Positions 9,398 to 18,488 of a stretch of 64,000 nucleotides of DNA are shown one piece after another. The translations under genes were made by a program, and so were the position numbers. Source of the stretch: Paenibacillus sp. Root444D2 (GTDB taxonomy: Bacteria; Bacillota; Bacilli; Paenibacillales; NBRC-103111); the NCBI RefSeq assembly GCF_001426375.1, contig NZ_LMEO01000045.1, positions 1,112,452 to 1,176,451 on the forward strand, read 5' to 3'. Under the pieces are notes generated by a model. That model ran no database searches. It saw only the letters and a list, made by a program, of their open reading frames with translations, and was not told the DNA's origin. How positions within the stretch are numbered: the first letter of the stretch is position 1; each line of letters begins with the position of its first letter.

Positions 9398-9480
9398 TGT
9401 ATGTACCCACATAATGGATATCAGCCGCTCGCCCTTCCAAACTCTCAAACTATTCACTTTCCACTTCCGCCTCCCACTCA

Positions 9481-10545
9481 CTTTAGCGATGTAAATCATC
9501 GTTAACACAACCCATGACAATCAAACTACCCACTGCACGCTACTTTAACGCTATAAATCATCGCTACCGCAGCAAATTTCGCACTCCCACTCGCTTTAGC
9601 GATGTAAATCATCGTTAACACAACCCATGACAATCAAACTATCCACTGCAAGCTACTTTAACGCTATAAATCATCGCTACCACAGCAAATTTCGCACTCC
9701 CACTCACTTTAGCGATGTAAATCATCGTTAACACAACCCATAACAATCAAACTATCCACTGCAAGCTACTTTAACGCTATAAATCATCGCTACCGCAGCA
9801 AATTTCGTACTCCCACTTACTTTAGCGATGTAAATCATCGTTAAAGTAACCCATGATAACCAAACTACCCACTGCAAGCTACTTTAACACTATAAATCAT
9901 CGCTACCGCAGCAAATTTCGCACTCCCACTCACTTTAGCGATGTAAATCATCGCTAAAGTAACACATGACAACCAAACTACCCACTGCTAGCTACTTTAA
10001 CGCTATAAATCATCGCTACCGCAGCATATTTCGCACTCCCACTCACTTTAGCGATGTAAATCAACGTTAAAGCAACCCATGATAACCAAACTACCCACTG
10101 CAAGCTACTTTAACGCTGTAAATCATCACTACCGCAGCAAATTTCGCACTCCCACCCACTTTAGCGATGTAAATCATCGTTAAAGAAACCCATGATAACC
10201 AAACTACCCACTGCAAGTTACTTTAACACTATAAATCATCGCTATCGCAGCAAATTTCGCACTCCCACTCACTTTAGCGATGTAAATCAACGTTAAAGCA
10301 ACCCATGATAACCAAACTACCCACTGCAAGCTACTTTAACACTATAAATCATCGCTATCGCAGCAAATTTCGCACTCCCACCCACTTTAGCGATGTAAAT
10401 CATCGTTAACACAACCCATGACAATCAAACTACCCACTGCAAGCTACTTTAACGCTATAAATCATCGCTACCGCAGCAAATTTCGCACTCCCACTCACTT
10501 TAGCGATGTAAATCATCGCTAAAGTAACACATGACAAAACAACTA
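9481..10545. repeat. Array A: tandem repeat of exactly 113 bp
   Basis: The motif CTTTAGCGATGTAAATC recurs at 9481, 9594, 9707, 9820, 9933, 10046, 10159, 10272, 10385 and 10498, every step exactly 113 bp, giving nine full units and a partial one. Each unit holds two related dyads: CGATG-TAAAT-CATCG and, 62 bp later, a version starting CTTTAACGCTATAAATC; the next unit begins 51 bp on. Copies differ by scattered substitutions but no indels in the period. No open frame of useful length, and no spacer diversity as in CRISPR. The stretch 9398-9480 before it shows no gene. Confidence 0.95.
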
Positions 10546-11165
10546 CTCAAATAAGAGTCTCGGGGACTCTTATTTGAGTAGATTGAGCTTAAATTGGATT
10601 AAATCTGAGCAAATAAGAGCCTCTAGAGACTGCTATTTTTGCTTTTCTGGCACATTCCACTCAAATAAGAGTCTCTGAAAACTCTTATTTAGCAAATTGA
10701 GCTCAAATTGGATTAATTCTGAGCAGATAAGAGCCTCTAGAGACTGCTATTATTGCAATTCTGGCACTTTCCACTCAAATAAGAGTCTCTGAAGACTCTT
10801 ATTTAGCAGATTGAGCTTAAATTGGATTAATTCTGAGCAGATATGAGCCTCTAGAGACTGCTATTATTGCAATTCTGGCACTTTCCACTCAAATAAGAGT
10901 CTCTGAAAACTCTTATTTAGCAAATTGAGCTCAAATTGGATTGAATCCGAGCAAATAAGAGCCTCTAGAGACTGCTAATTTTGCTATTCTGGCACTTTCC
11001 AATCAAATAAGAGTCTCTGAAAACTCTTATTTAGCAAATTGAGCTCAAATTGGATTAATTCTGAGCAGATAAGAGCCTCTAGAGACTGCTATTATTACAA
11101 TTCTGGCACTTTCTACTCAAATATGAGCCTCTAGAGACTGCTATTAATGCTGTTCTGGCGCATTA
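10546..11165. repeat. Array B: tandem repeat of exactly 114 bp abutting array A
   Basis: CTCAAATAAGAGTCT (with small variants) starts at 10546, 10660, 10774, 10888, 11002 and 11116, each step 114 bp. Each unit holds AAATAAGAGT...ACTCTTATTT (a 10-bp inverted repeat) and, 62 bp later, a related dyad centred on CTCTAGAG; the next unit follows 52 bp on. The last copy looks like a deletion hybrid, passing from the first dyad straight into the second. The linker before each unit (GGCACTTTCCACTCAAATAA) resembles that of array A. From 11165 to 11230 nothing notable was seen. Confidence 0.93.
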
Positions 11166-11230
11166 CGCTCCGCGCCTCCAATCTTCGACGCCATCCGATG
11201 GACGGCTTATCCATTGAATGATAAGATATA

Positions 11231-11244
11231 AGTAAGCGTTATCT
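11231..11244 (+). promoter_or_regulatory. Near-perfect cre box before the DeoR-type gene
   Basis: AGTAAGCGTTATCT matches the CcpA cre consensus TGWAARCGYTWNCW at 13 of 14 positions. It lies 36-49 bp before the start codon, in the probable 5' leader or promoter. It suggests carbon catabolite control of this regulator. Confidence 0.55.
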
Positions 11245-11279
11245 ACAGGAAGAATAAGGATCTGCTTTTAGGAGGTACC

Positions 11280-12035
11280 ATGGGAAAGACAGACATTCGC
11301 CGCGATGCGATTATGCAAGCCATTAAAGATAAAGGCTCCATTGCCTTGACCGATATCGTCAAGCAGTTTGCTGTATCGGAAGCAACGGCTAGACGGGATC
11401 TTGAGATACTCGAACAAGAAAAGCGCTGCATCCGCACCTTTGGAGGCGCCGTGCTTGAAAGCTTGAAGGTCGAAGTCCCTTTTTTCAACAAAATGGACCT
11501 CTACACGGATGAGAAAAAAGAAATCGCCGACAAGGCGCTGCGCTATATTGAAGATGGCGATATTATCGGTTTAACCGGTGGAACGACAACGACATTTATC
11601 GCTAAAAAACTTAACCAATTCAAGAACCTAACCGTTATCACGAATGCGGTGAATATCGCCTATGAACTGATCGGAACGCCAGGGCTTCAGCTCATTCTAA
11701 CGGGTGGAGTGATTCGCACCCAAACCTTCGAGCTGTCGGGACCACTCGCCAATGCAACGTTAGAAAATCTCAGCATTCGCAAAACTTTCATGGGTGTGGA
11801 TGGTGTCTCGCTATCCCGCGGTATGATGATTTATAATGAGCTGGAAGCCGAGACCAATCGGCGCATGATGAAGCAGTCCATGGAAACTTACCTCGTTGCC
11901 GATCATTCCAAGTTCAGCAGAAGCTCCCTATTTGTGATAGGAGAAGTCCAAGAGACCATTGGGATTATAAGCGATTCAGCTATAACACCAGAAATGAAGC
12001 TTGCTTTCAAAGAAGCCGGAGCGCCATTTCTATAA
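11280..12035 (+). CDS. DeoR/GlpR-family transcriptional regulator
   Basis: 251 residues: an N-terminal DeoR helix-turn-helix (about 5-58, with VKQFAVSEATARRDLEILE and IRTFGGAV) and a C-terminal sugar-phosphate-sensing domain (GLTGGTTTTFIAKKL, ILTGGVI, FMGVDGVSLSRGM, VADHSKF). Members usually repress sugar catabolic genes and are released by a phosphorylated sugar. TAGGAGG lies just before the ATG. It has its own probable cre box and is convergent with the YbdD/CstA unit, separated by a bidirectional terminator. No adjacent sugar kinase or aldolase gives the target away. Confidence 0.9.
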   Translation: MGKTDIRRDAIMQAIKDKGSIALTDIVKQFAVSEATARRDLEILEQEKRCIRTFGGAVLESLKVEVPFFNKMDLYTDEKKEIADKALRYIEDGDIIGLTGGTTTTFIAKKLNQFKNLTVITNAVNIAYELIGTPGLQLILTGGVIRTQTFELSGPLANATLENLSIRKTFMGVDGVSLSRGMMIYNELEAETNRRMMKQSMETYLVADHSKFSRSSLFVIGEVQETIGIISDSAITPEMKLAFKEAGAPFL

Positions 12036-12043
12036 AGAAATAA

Positions 12044-12093
12044 AAACGGAGCATCTTGGGATCATTCCTCCCGTAATGCTCCGTTTCTCTTTT
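12044..12093. terminator. Bidirectional terminator between deoR-type gene and ybdD-like gene
   Basis: AAACGGAGCAT (12044-12054) pairs perfectly with ATGCTCCGTTT (12076-12086). The right side continues CTCTTTT; the left side reads T-rich on the minus strand. It serves both convergent genes. Confidence 0.88.
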
Positions 12094-12286
12094 AACAGCA
12101 GCGATTAATTTTGCCGCTTTCATAACGTTCATGAAGGGAAAGCATGTAAAACTCCTTTTCCGTCAATGGTGTCTCATTGGGATGATGATCCTGTTGATGC
12201 TTCAAGTATCTTTCATAGTCCGGGATATTGAAAATGACCTTGATTGTGGTGCTGACCTTGTTTGTAAAGCTTGTTATTTTTTTCAT
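12092..12286 (-). CDS. YbdD/YjiX family small protein
   Basis: About 64 residues from the ATG at 12286. It shows the family pattern: IPDYERYLKHQQDHHP in the middle, an EFYMLSLHERY-like helix and a C-terminal RCC. E. coli YbdD and YjiX are encoded directly after the CstA and BtsT pyruvate transporters and are thought to assist them. Here the start lies 5 bp after the cstA stop, with a GGAG ribosome site inside the last cstA codons, implying translational coupling. A longer reading that begins inside cstA is rejected. Confidence 0.85.
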   Translation of the reverse strand: MKKITSFTNKVSTTIKVIFNIPDYERYLKHQQDHHPNETPLTEKEFYMLSLHERYESGKINRCC

Positions 12287-12290
12287 GGCA

Positions 12291-14357
12291 TCAGGCTCCA
12301 AATGTGGATTGTACAAAAGGCGCTTCATTCAAGTGAGGTTTCTGCTTTTGAATCAAGATATTGTACCAAACCCGTAAAGAGATGATGATCATTAGAATGA
12401 CTACAATACCGAAGAAGATCGTCAGCCCTGCATCGATATAGTTATTCGTCACAATCTGATGCATGACATCCATGTTCTTAGCAGGTGCGATGATTTGACC
12501 TTTGTCAATTCCTGCTTGGTATTTCTTCGCTGCCGCTATAAATCCTATTGCTGCATTATCCGAGAAAGCTTTTTGGAAGCCGGCGGTCAATGTCGTCACG
12601 GAGAGGAACGCAAAGGGAAGGATACCTACCCAAGCGTACCGGGCTTTGCCCATTTTAACTATAATCGTTACGGCTACGGCTAAGGCGATGGCAGCTAGCA
12701 TTTGATTCGCGATTCCAAATAAAGCCCATAAGGAATTGATACCTCCGAACGGATCAATCGCCCCTTGATACAAGAAGTATCCCCAAGCCGAGCAAACAAG
12801 CAGCGAAGCAATGAAATTGTATTTGAAATCTTTCGTTTGGCCAAATGGCTTGTAGAAGTTACCTATCAAATCCTGCAGCATAAAACGTCCAACGCGCGTT
12901 CCAGCATCCACAGCTGTTAAGATAAAGACAGCTTCAAATAATATAGCGAAATGGTACCAGAATGCTTTGGCTCCATTTAGGAATGTTGAAAAAATCTCAG
13001 CCATACCTACGGCAAGCGTTGGTGCCCCGCCTGTTCTCGAAAGAATCGTTTTTTCACCGATTGCTTTTGCTGTGCTTGTAATCTGATCAGGAGTCAACGT
13101 GAAGCCCCATGATGAGATTTTGGCCGCGACGGCAGCCGGATCTGTTCCAATCGCAGCAGGTGAAGAGTTCATCGCGAAGTAAATTCCGGGCTCTAAGGAG
13201 CACGCAGCGATCAGTGCCATAACAGCGACGAAGGATTCTGCAGCCATACCAGCAAATCCGATAAAAGGGGCATGACTTTCTCTATCGATCATTTTCGGAG
13301 TCGTACCGGAAGAAATCAAAGAATGGAATCCGGAAACTGCGCCGCAAGCTATCGTAATGAATAAGAACGGGAATAAATTGCCGGAAAATACAGGACCTGT
13401 TCCATCAATAAATTTGGTCACAGCCGGCATTTTTAGATCCGGTAAAAGGACCATGATGCCGCCAGCAAGTAAGATGATAACACCGATTTTCAGAAAAGAG
13501 CTCAAATAGTCACGCGGTGCAAGAAGGACCCAAACCGGCAAAATGGAAGCTATTAGGCCATAAACGACCATTAAAATGGCGATTTGCGGAGCTGTGAAGG
13601 TAAACATTTGGGACAGCATGGGACTCTCCGCTACATACTGTCCTGACCATAAAGCAATCATCAATAAGACAAAACCAATGATGGAGCCCTCGATTACTTT
13701 ACCAGGTCGAATATAACGCATATAAAAGCCCATAAATATGGCAATCGGCATGGTCATGGCAATCGTAAACAAGCCCCATGGTGATTCTGCTAGCGCTTTC
13801 ACTACGACGAGCCCAAGAACAGCAACGATAATAATGAGGATCGCTAACGTTGCAATGGACGCTAACGTACCGCTGAATCGACCGACTTCGTCTTTGGCCA
13901 TTTGACCCAGTGACTTTCCATCCCGACGCATGGATCCGACAAGGGTCACAAAGTCTTGTACGCAGCCAGCAAGAACGGCCCCGATAATAATCCAGAGAAT
14001 GCTGGGTAAATACCCCATTTGCGCAGCTAATATCGGACCAACTAGCGGTCCTGCTCCAGCGATGGCCGCGAAATGGTGGCCAAAGAGAACATATTTATTC
14101 GTCGGGACGAAATCTTTGGAATCGTTATGAACATGTGCTGGGGTTGCCCGTTTGTCATTTAACTCGTAAATTTTCTTAGCAATGAACCGACTGTAAAAAC
14201 GATAACCAAAAGCATACGTACAGATCGCCGCAATGATTAACCACACGGCCGAAATCTTCTCGCCACTCGAAAGCGCGAGCATAGCAAAACCTGCTGCACC
14301 TAGTGCCGCAATCGCTCCCCATATCACATACGAAGTAAACTTGTTTTTCAATGCCAT
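12291..14357 (-). CDS. cstA: CstA family carbon-starvation/pyruvate transporter
   Basis: About 688 residues, many membrane segments, with CstA signatures in order: YRFYSRFIAKKIYEL, HNDSKDFVPTNKYVLFGHH, AGAGPLVGPILAAQMGYLP, VQDFVTLVGSMRRDGKSLG and later FHSLISSGTTPKMI. CstA/BtsT proteins import pyruvate, and in some cases peptides, across the cytoplasmic membrane. An AGGAG site lies 2 bases before the ATG at 14357 and 8 bases before a TTG at 14351, so the true start may be that TTG; the earlier TTG at 14384 is unlikely. Context: ybdD-like gene downstream, LytTR/LytS pair upstream, and a perfect cre box at the promoter. Confidence 0.92.
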   Translation of the reverse strand: MALKNKFTSYVIWGAIAALGAAGFAMLALSSGEKISAVWLIIAAICTYAFGYRFYSRFIAKKIYELNDKRATPAHVHNDSKDFVPTNKYVLFGHHFAAIAGAGPLVGPILAAQMGYLPSILWIIIGAVLAGCVQDFVTLVGSMRRDGKSLGQMAKDEVGRFSGTLASIATLAILIIIVAVLGLVVVKALAESPWGLFTIAMTMPIAIFMGFYMRYIRPGKVIEGSIIGFVLLMIALWSGQYVAESPMLSQMFTFTAPQIAILMVVYGLIASILPVWVLLAPRDYLSSFLKIGVIILLAGGIMVLLPDLKMPAVTKFIDGTGPVFSGNLFPFLFITIACGAVSGFHSLISSGTTPKMIDRESHAPFIGFAGMAAESFVAVMALIAACSLEPGIYFAMNSSPAAIGTDPAAVAAKISSWGFTLTPDQITSTAKAIGEKTILSRTGGAPTLAVGMAEIFSTFLNGAKAFWYHFAILFEAVFILTAVDAGTRVGRFMLQDLIGNFYKPFGQTKDFKYNFIASLLVCSAWGYFLYQGAIDPFGGINSLWALFGIANQMLAAIALAVAVTIIVKMGKARYAWVGILPFAFLSVTTLTAGFQKAFSDNAAIGFIAAAKKYQAGIDKGQIIAPAKNMDVMHQIVTNNYIDAGLTIFFGIVVILMIIISLRVWYNILIQKQKPHLNEAPFVQSTFGA

Positions 14358-14396
14358 CACTCCTAGTAAGTGTTTTTTCTTCAATTGACTCTTGGT

Positions 14397-14419
14397 TGAT
14401 AACGCTTACAAGGAGTATA
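14397..14419 (-). promoter_or_regulatory. cstA promoter -10 with overlapping perfect cre box
   Basis: On the minus strand TATACT (plus 14414-14419) is a good -10 box but has no matching -35, as for activator-dependent promoters. Immediately downstream TGTAAGCGTTATCA (14397-14410) matches the cre consensus TGWAARCGYTWNCW at all 14 positions and covers the expected transcription start. CcpA bound there would block initiation when preferred sugars are present. Confidence 0.8.
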
Positions 14420-14453
14420 GCTTGTTTGGATTCCGAGTGAAACATCTGGAGCG

Positions 14454-14481
14454 CATCATGCCATAATGGGGCCTTATGATG
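14454..14481. promoter_or_regulatory. Compound dyad upstream of the cstA promoter
   Basis: CATCAT (14454-14459) and ATGATG (14476-14481) are inverted; inside them CATAA (14462-14466) and TTATG (14474-14478) are also inverted. It lies just beyond the regulator's stop codon and 35-60 bp upstream of the cstA -10 box. There is no T-run, so an operator (perhaps for the LytTR regulator) is more likely than a terminator. No standard LytTR direct repeat was recognised. Confidence 0.35.
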
Positions 14482-15228
14482 TTAAATTTCGAGTTTCAAA
14501 CGCAGCAGTTTCACATAATTTCGACTAACAGGTATGCTGCTTCGCAGCGCATCATCCATCCTCAGATTGTAGGCTCCGTTCACCCAGGTCTTCATCTCAA
14601 CAATCGATGCCAGGTTGACAAGATAGCTTTTGTGGCAGCGAAAAAAACCAAATGGCTCCAGCTTTTGTTCCAGCTCTGCTAATGTATAGGAAACGTTATA
14701 GGTTTTATCGTGAAGATGAACCTGTACATGTTTGATTTCTTTGCTAATATACGTGATGTCTTTTGGGGGCACATAGATAATGCCATCATCCAATTCTAGT
14801 GCTAGCTTTGCACTGGTCATTCCAGTAGAAGGTTGGAACAAGGCGTCCTGTCCACTCTGTATTCGAATTTTACGCAGCTCTCGGAAGACGATAGCTAAAT
14901 CTTCTTCGTCGTACGGCTTGAGCATATAGTGAAAAGCACGAAGCTTAAATGCATGGACGGCATATTGATCGTACGCAGTGGAGAACACTATCTTCACCTG
15001 CGGATTGATCTCTCCTACGATTTCTGCCACTTGAAGCCCGCTAAGATCCGGCATGTTCATATCGAGAAATAAGACATCCGGCGCTTGTTCTTTTACCTTC
15101 TTAATTGCATCCATTCCGCTGGTCGCCGGTGTCACCTTTTCTACATCTTCGCATTGCTCTAAGAGATATACTAATTCTTCCCTTGCCGGCGCTTCATCAT
15201 CTGCGATCACGATATTCCAACCCACCAA
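14482..15228 (-). CDS. LytTR-family response regulator (BtsR/YehT-like)
   Basis: About 248 residues: receiver domain with acidic pair D10-D11, phosphoacceptor D56 (DVLFLDMNMPD) and K104 (LKPYDEED), then a LytTR DNA-binding domain (about 140-248, with FRCHKSYLVNL and PVSRNYVKLL). It is the partner of the kinase immediately upstream. No ATG is in frame near the start: candidates are TTG (15228) or GTG (15225), both just after GAGGTGA, which contains the kinase stop codon, so translation is coupled. In E. coli the comparable BtsSR pair responds to pyruvate and activates a CstA-family transporter, so regulation of cstA is a strong inference here. Confidence 0.9.
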   Translation of the reverse strand: MVGWNIVIADDEAPAREELVYLLEQCEDVEKVTPATSGMDAIKKVKEQAPDVLFLDMNMPDLSGLQVAEIVGEINPQVKIVFSTAYDQYAVHAFKLRAFHYMLKPYDEEDLAIVFRELRKIRIQSGQDALFQPSTGMTSAKLALELDDGIIYVPPKDITYISKEIKHVQVHLHDKTYNVSYTLAELEQKLEPFGFFRCHKSYLVNLASIVEMKTWVNGAYNLRMDDALRSSIPVSRNYVKLLRLKLEI

Positions 15229-15231
15229 CCA

Positions 15232-16836
15232 TCACCTCACCCAGAATCTAATTTTTGTACCTTCACCTGGCTTGCTCTCGATTTCAAGCGGATGCTCTCT
15301 TCCGTAATGGTAATTTAGACGCTGTTCAATATTTCGCAAAGCCATACCTGCGTGTTCCCCATGACTGTGAAGCCGGACAGTTTCTAGGCCAACACCATTG
15401 TCCTCGACGGTAATCCGCGCATGCAGCTTTCCGTCGTTTAGCTCCTCCTTCACAGCAAGCTTGATAACTCCGATTCCCTTTCTATTATTGATCCCGTGAA
15501 CAATGGCGTTCTCGACAAGAGGTTGAATTGTAAACGGAGGTATCTGATGATCCAGTAACCTTTCATCAATATCAGCATAAAATTCCAGTTGATCCCCAAG
15601 ACGTGATTTAATCAAACTGAGGTAAGACATGACCAATTCGTATTCGTCACGTATCGTGATCATGCGTTGGTTACCATGGCTCATGTTTTTACGTAAAAAT
15701 TTAGATAAATGCATCACCATCTGACGGGCTTCTTCCGGCTTAGTGCGAATAAACGATTTGACTGTATTCAGCACATTAAACAGGAAGTGAGGATTCATCT
15801 GCGCCTGCAGCGAACGAATCTCCGCATCGGCCAGCAGCTGCGACTGTCTCTCGGACTCGACAAATGCATACTGCTGAGAAAGCAGACCAGCAAGCGAGGA
15901 CAACATTCGTCTGCGAGATGGATTATCATCCTGCTCTCGTTCGAAATACAAGCGAAATTGCCCAATCGGATGCTGATTCGGAATATGAATGGACAGGTCG
16001 ATCCAATGCTTTGTTTTTCTTCCCTCCGCTACCCATGCCGAGCCGTTCTTGCTGAAAAATGCACCGACTGCCTTCATCTCCTCATTCAAAACCTTCGCAA
16101 TTTCACGTACCGCCTTCTCGAATTCCAATCGCCAAAGCGGCATCGTCATATCCGCGATTTGCAGTGCTTTGTGAGCATGCTCTGCGCCGATGCGATCCTC
16201 TTCGCGCTCCATCGTATTGTACAGCACGAAGTAAAGGGCTACCCCAATGCTGTTAGCAAGTGTCTGAGGTAAACCTATGAGCGAAACCAGGTTTAAAGCG
16301 TCCCCCCAGGGCTTAGCGAGTGCAAGAATGAGTGCCATTTGCAGCGCTTCAGCCATGAAGCCTACAAGAAACGCGAGTTGAATGGACGCCACCTTGCGGA
16401 AACGTTTCTTGAACGCATTGCGGCAGAGTCCAGCCAAGACACCTTGCAGAATAGGCGCAATCATACAGGCTACGGCTACGAATCCACCCAAGCTGTATCG
16501 ATGAAGGCCGGCCGCTACACCAACGATGAGCCCGCTTTTCACACCGCCAAGTAAGCCCGCAATGACGACGCCAACGGTTCGTGCATTGGCAATGGCCGCT
16601 GTTGGGGAAACTTCACCGATCCATGGAGCCGGTCGATACGTATAGTCGGAAACCGTCACACCAGAGTAGGTGGCGAGAATCGCATAAGCAGTGAAAAAGA
16701 AAAGAAAACGCCACTGATAGGTCCTGTTACCTTGATAGCTCATATAACTTCGCATCCAACGGCTCCGAGAAAAGGCAAATGCAAGCGCTATCAGGAATCC
16801 AACCCTTTCAATCATATCGACGAACAACTGAAGCAT
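15232..16836 (-). CDS. LytS-type sensor histidine kinase (BtsS/YehU-like)
   Basis: 534 residues. The N-terminus has about six membrane segments of the 5TMR_LYT type (residues 1-210, including GLLGGVKSGLIVGVAAGLHRY with the family's NARTVG motif just before it). A GAF-like linker (about 225-325) follows, then the kinase core with H350 (QAQMNPHFLFNVLN), an N-box (PLVENAIVHGI) and G-boxes (VEDNGVGL; GMALRNIEQRL). Family members sense small molecules such as pyruvate at the membrane and phosphorylate a LytTR regulator, which is the next gene. AAAGGTG precedes the ATG. Confidence 0.9.
   Translation of the reverse strand: MLQLFVDMIERVGFLIALAFAFSRSRWMRSYMSYQGNRTYQWRFLFFFTAYAILATYSGVTVSDYTYRPAPWIGEVSPTAAIANARTVGVVIAGLLGGVKSGLIVGVAAGLHRYSLGGFVAVACMIAPILQGVLAGLCRNAFKKRFRKVASIQLAFLVGFMAEALQMALILALAKPWGDALNLVSLIGLPQTLANSIGVALYFVLYNTMEREEDRIGAEHAHKALQIADMTMPLWRLEFEKAVREIAKVLNEEMKAVGAFFSKNGSAWVAEGRKTKHWIDLSIHIPNQHPIGQFRLYFEREQDDNPSRRRMLSSLAGLLSQQYAFVESERQSQLLADAEIRSLQAQMNPHFLFNVLNTVKSFIRTKPEEARQMVMHLSKFLRKNMSHGNQRMITIRDEYELVMSYLSLIKSRLGDQLEFYADIDERLLDHQIPPFTIQPLVENAIVHGINNRKGIGVIKLAVKEELNDGKLHARITVEDNGVGLETVRLHSHGEHAGMALRNIEQRLNYHYGREHPLEIESKPGEGTKIRFWVR
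16780..16793. promoter_or_regulatory. cre-like sequence inside the lytS-type 5' coding region
   Basis: TGCAAGCGCTATCA matches the cre consensus at 13 of 14 positions, 44-57 bases downstream of the kinase start codon. cre boxes inside early coding sequence can act as roadblocks, but a chance match cannot be excluded. Confidence 0.35.
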
Positions 16837-16974
16837 CGTTCACACACCTTTTAATATCTTTTAAAGTAATCCTAGCAGAAATCGGGTGTCCTTGCAGTAA
16901 ATTTAAACCTTATTACCCCTACTCCAACTATTCCCACGTGTAATCCTCAACCTTTCTTAATTCATTGATTGTAA

Positions 16975-17041
16975 ACGTAAAAAGACCCGAGAGAAACCAC
17001 TTTTTTCAAAGTGTCCATCTTCCGGGTCTTTGCTCGGTTTG
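16975..17041 (-). terminator. Terminator-like hairpin after the MFS exporter
   Basis: AAAGACCCG (16981-16989) pairs with CGGGTCTTT (17033-17041); the loop contains a second hairpin (CACTTT/AAAGTG). On the minus strand the stem is followed by TTACG. A separate perfect hairpin, CTCCCGA-ATA-TCGGGAG (17069-17085), lies nearer the stop codon. Confidence 0.6.
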
Positions 17042-17095
17042 TAGAAAACATGGTCTTTATTCCGTGCACTCCCGAATATCGGGAGGGTTAATACA

Positions 17096-18352
17096 TCACT
17101 CACTACTAGCTTGCGGCACCACATTTTGCTTATATTTCAACGAAGGCACCATAATGAAGACCCCAACTAAAAATAAAGCAGCACTCACTAGATAAATCGT
17201 TTCAAGCGAGAAGGAAGCCTTAATACTTCCGGCCAAACTCATCGTGATGACCATAGCTCCCATAAACAAAGGATTTAGAATACCATTCACGCGACCCACG
17301 AATGATTCCTCTGTGTTGCCAAGAATCATCGTATTGATACCAATTTGGATAGCGGGCATGACGAGACCGGACAGGAATTGCATAACAAGTGCTACCCATA
17401 ACAGATGTGTCATACCAATGACTGCAAACGCCACGACACTTACGGACATCCCGAGTATAAGCAGCGCTTGCGACGACATTTTTTTGGAAAAGCCCATCGT
17501 CACGCCTCCGCCGATAATCATCGCGACACCGTTTGTGGCCATAAACCATTGTAAGTTCTCTTTAGGCAAGCCTAGATTTTCTGTAACCAGAAAGATGCCA
17601 AGCGGACTGATTAGTCCAATAGCAAGACCGGCAACGGCAAAGCAGCCTCCCAATGTGACTAGCATTTTATTCTTCAGCACATAGCGGAAGCCTTCGCCCA
17701 TCTCAGCAAAAATATGCGTGGAGGGTCCTGCTGATCCTTTTTCAGCTTTACGGTCAGATGGTAGAAACGTTAGTACAAGAGCTGAAAGCAAGAAGCAAAC
17801 TCCCATAATCGCTATCGCGACTTCGATTCCAAAGGTATAGTACACGAAAGTCCCCATAATTGGGCCCAAAATCATAAAGATAGCCATCATCGATTGAAAC
17901 AATGACATCCCCATTTGCATTTGAGATTCGTGCACATGAACCTTGAACAGTTTCATCCCGGACGGTTGAGAGAATTGAGACAGAATGGACGACACTAATG
18001 TGGCAAAAAAGATCGCCTTCCATGAACCATAATACAGGGTAACCATAATGACAAACACCGAGGCAGCGCTGAGAATATCGCACCAGACCATCGTAAGCTT
18101 AGGTCTCCATCGATCCGCAAAGGCACCGCCAATGAAAGAGAAAATAAATATCGGTGCAAACTCGGCAACGGAAATCAAAGAAACCGAGTAAGGATCGTTA
18201 TTCGTCATGTCAGTAACATAGAGGAGAATCGCGAAGTTACGAATCCAAATCCCGATTTGGAGGAAAAGACCCGATAACATAATGGACTGCACGAAACGAT
18301 TGGCAAAGAAAGAACGCATCGTTGGCGCAGAATTAGATACAGCTTGTGACAT
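17096..18352 (-). CDS. MFS transporter, DHA3-type exporter
   Basis: About 418 residues with twelve predicted membrane segments, GGAFADRWRPK after the second segment (the MFS loop 2-3 motif region) and a variable central loop (FLPSDRKAEKG). It resembles macrolide/siderophore efflux proteins of the DHA3 group (MefA/EntS-like). The ATG at 18352 is preferred to an upstream GTG because GAAGGGGTG lies before it and contains that GTG. The preceding intergenic region carries a perfect palindrome (18489-18502) suited to a TetR-type repressor. Substrate unknown. Confidence 0.82.
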   Translation of the reverse strand: MSQAVSNSAPTMRSFFANRFVQSIMLSGLFLQIGIWIRNFAILLYVTDMTNNDPYSVSLISVAEFAPIFIFSFIGGAFADRWRPKLTMVWCDILSAASVFVIMVTLYYGSWKAIFFATLVSSILSQFSQPSGMKLFKVHVHESQMQMGMSLFQSMMAIFMILGPIMGTFVYYTFGIEVAIAIMGVCFLLSALVLTFLPSDRKAEKGSAGPSTHIFAEMGEGFRYVLKNKMLVTLGGCFAVAGLAIGLISPLGIFLVTENLGLPKENLQWFMATNGVAMIIGGGVTMGFSKKMSSQALLILGMSVSVVAFAVIGMTHLLWVALVMQFLSGLVMPAIQIGINTMILGNTEESFVGRVNGILNPLFMGAMVITMSLAGSIKASFSLETIYLVSAALFLVGVFIMVPSLKYKQNVVPQASSE

Positions 18353-18488
18353 AGAAAAAAACACCCCTTCGTCAATAGATTGGTCATTAAAACGTCAACT
18401 GCATTCCGACGTAACCGGAACCAAGAATGTTTCATGAACCTCATCAAATGTAACGAAAAAGGTGCCTAACGTCTAGTGCAATTTGTCA

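Noticed and set aside
9481..11165. CRISPR array
   Set aside because: The whole 113/114-bp unit is conserved, including the parts that would be spacers, and no cas gene is present.
14420..14481. Canonical LytTR direct repeats upstream of cstA
   Set aside because: No pair of 9-bp LytTR repeats with the usual spacing could be identified; only a compound dyad is reported.
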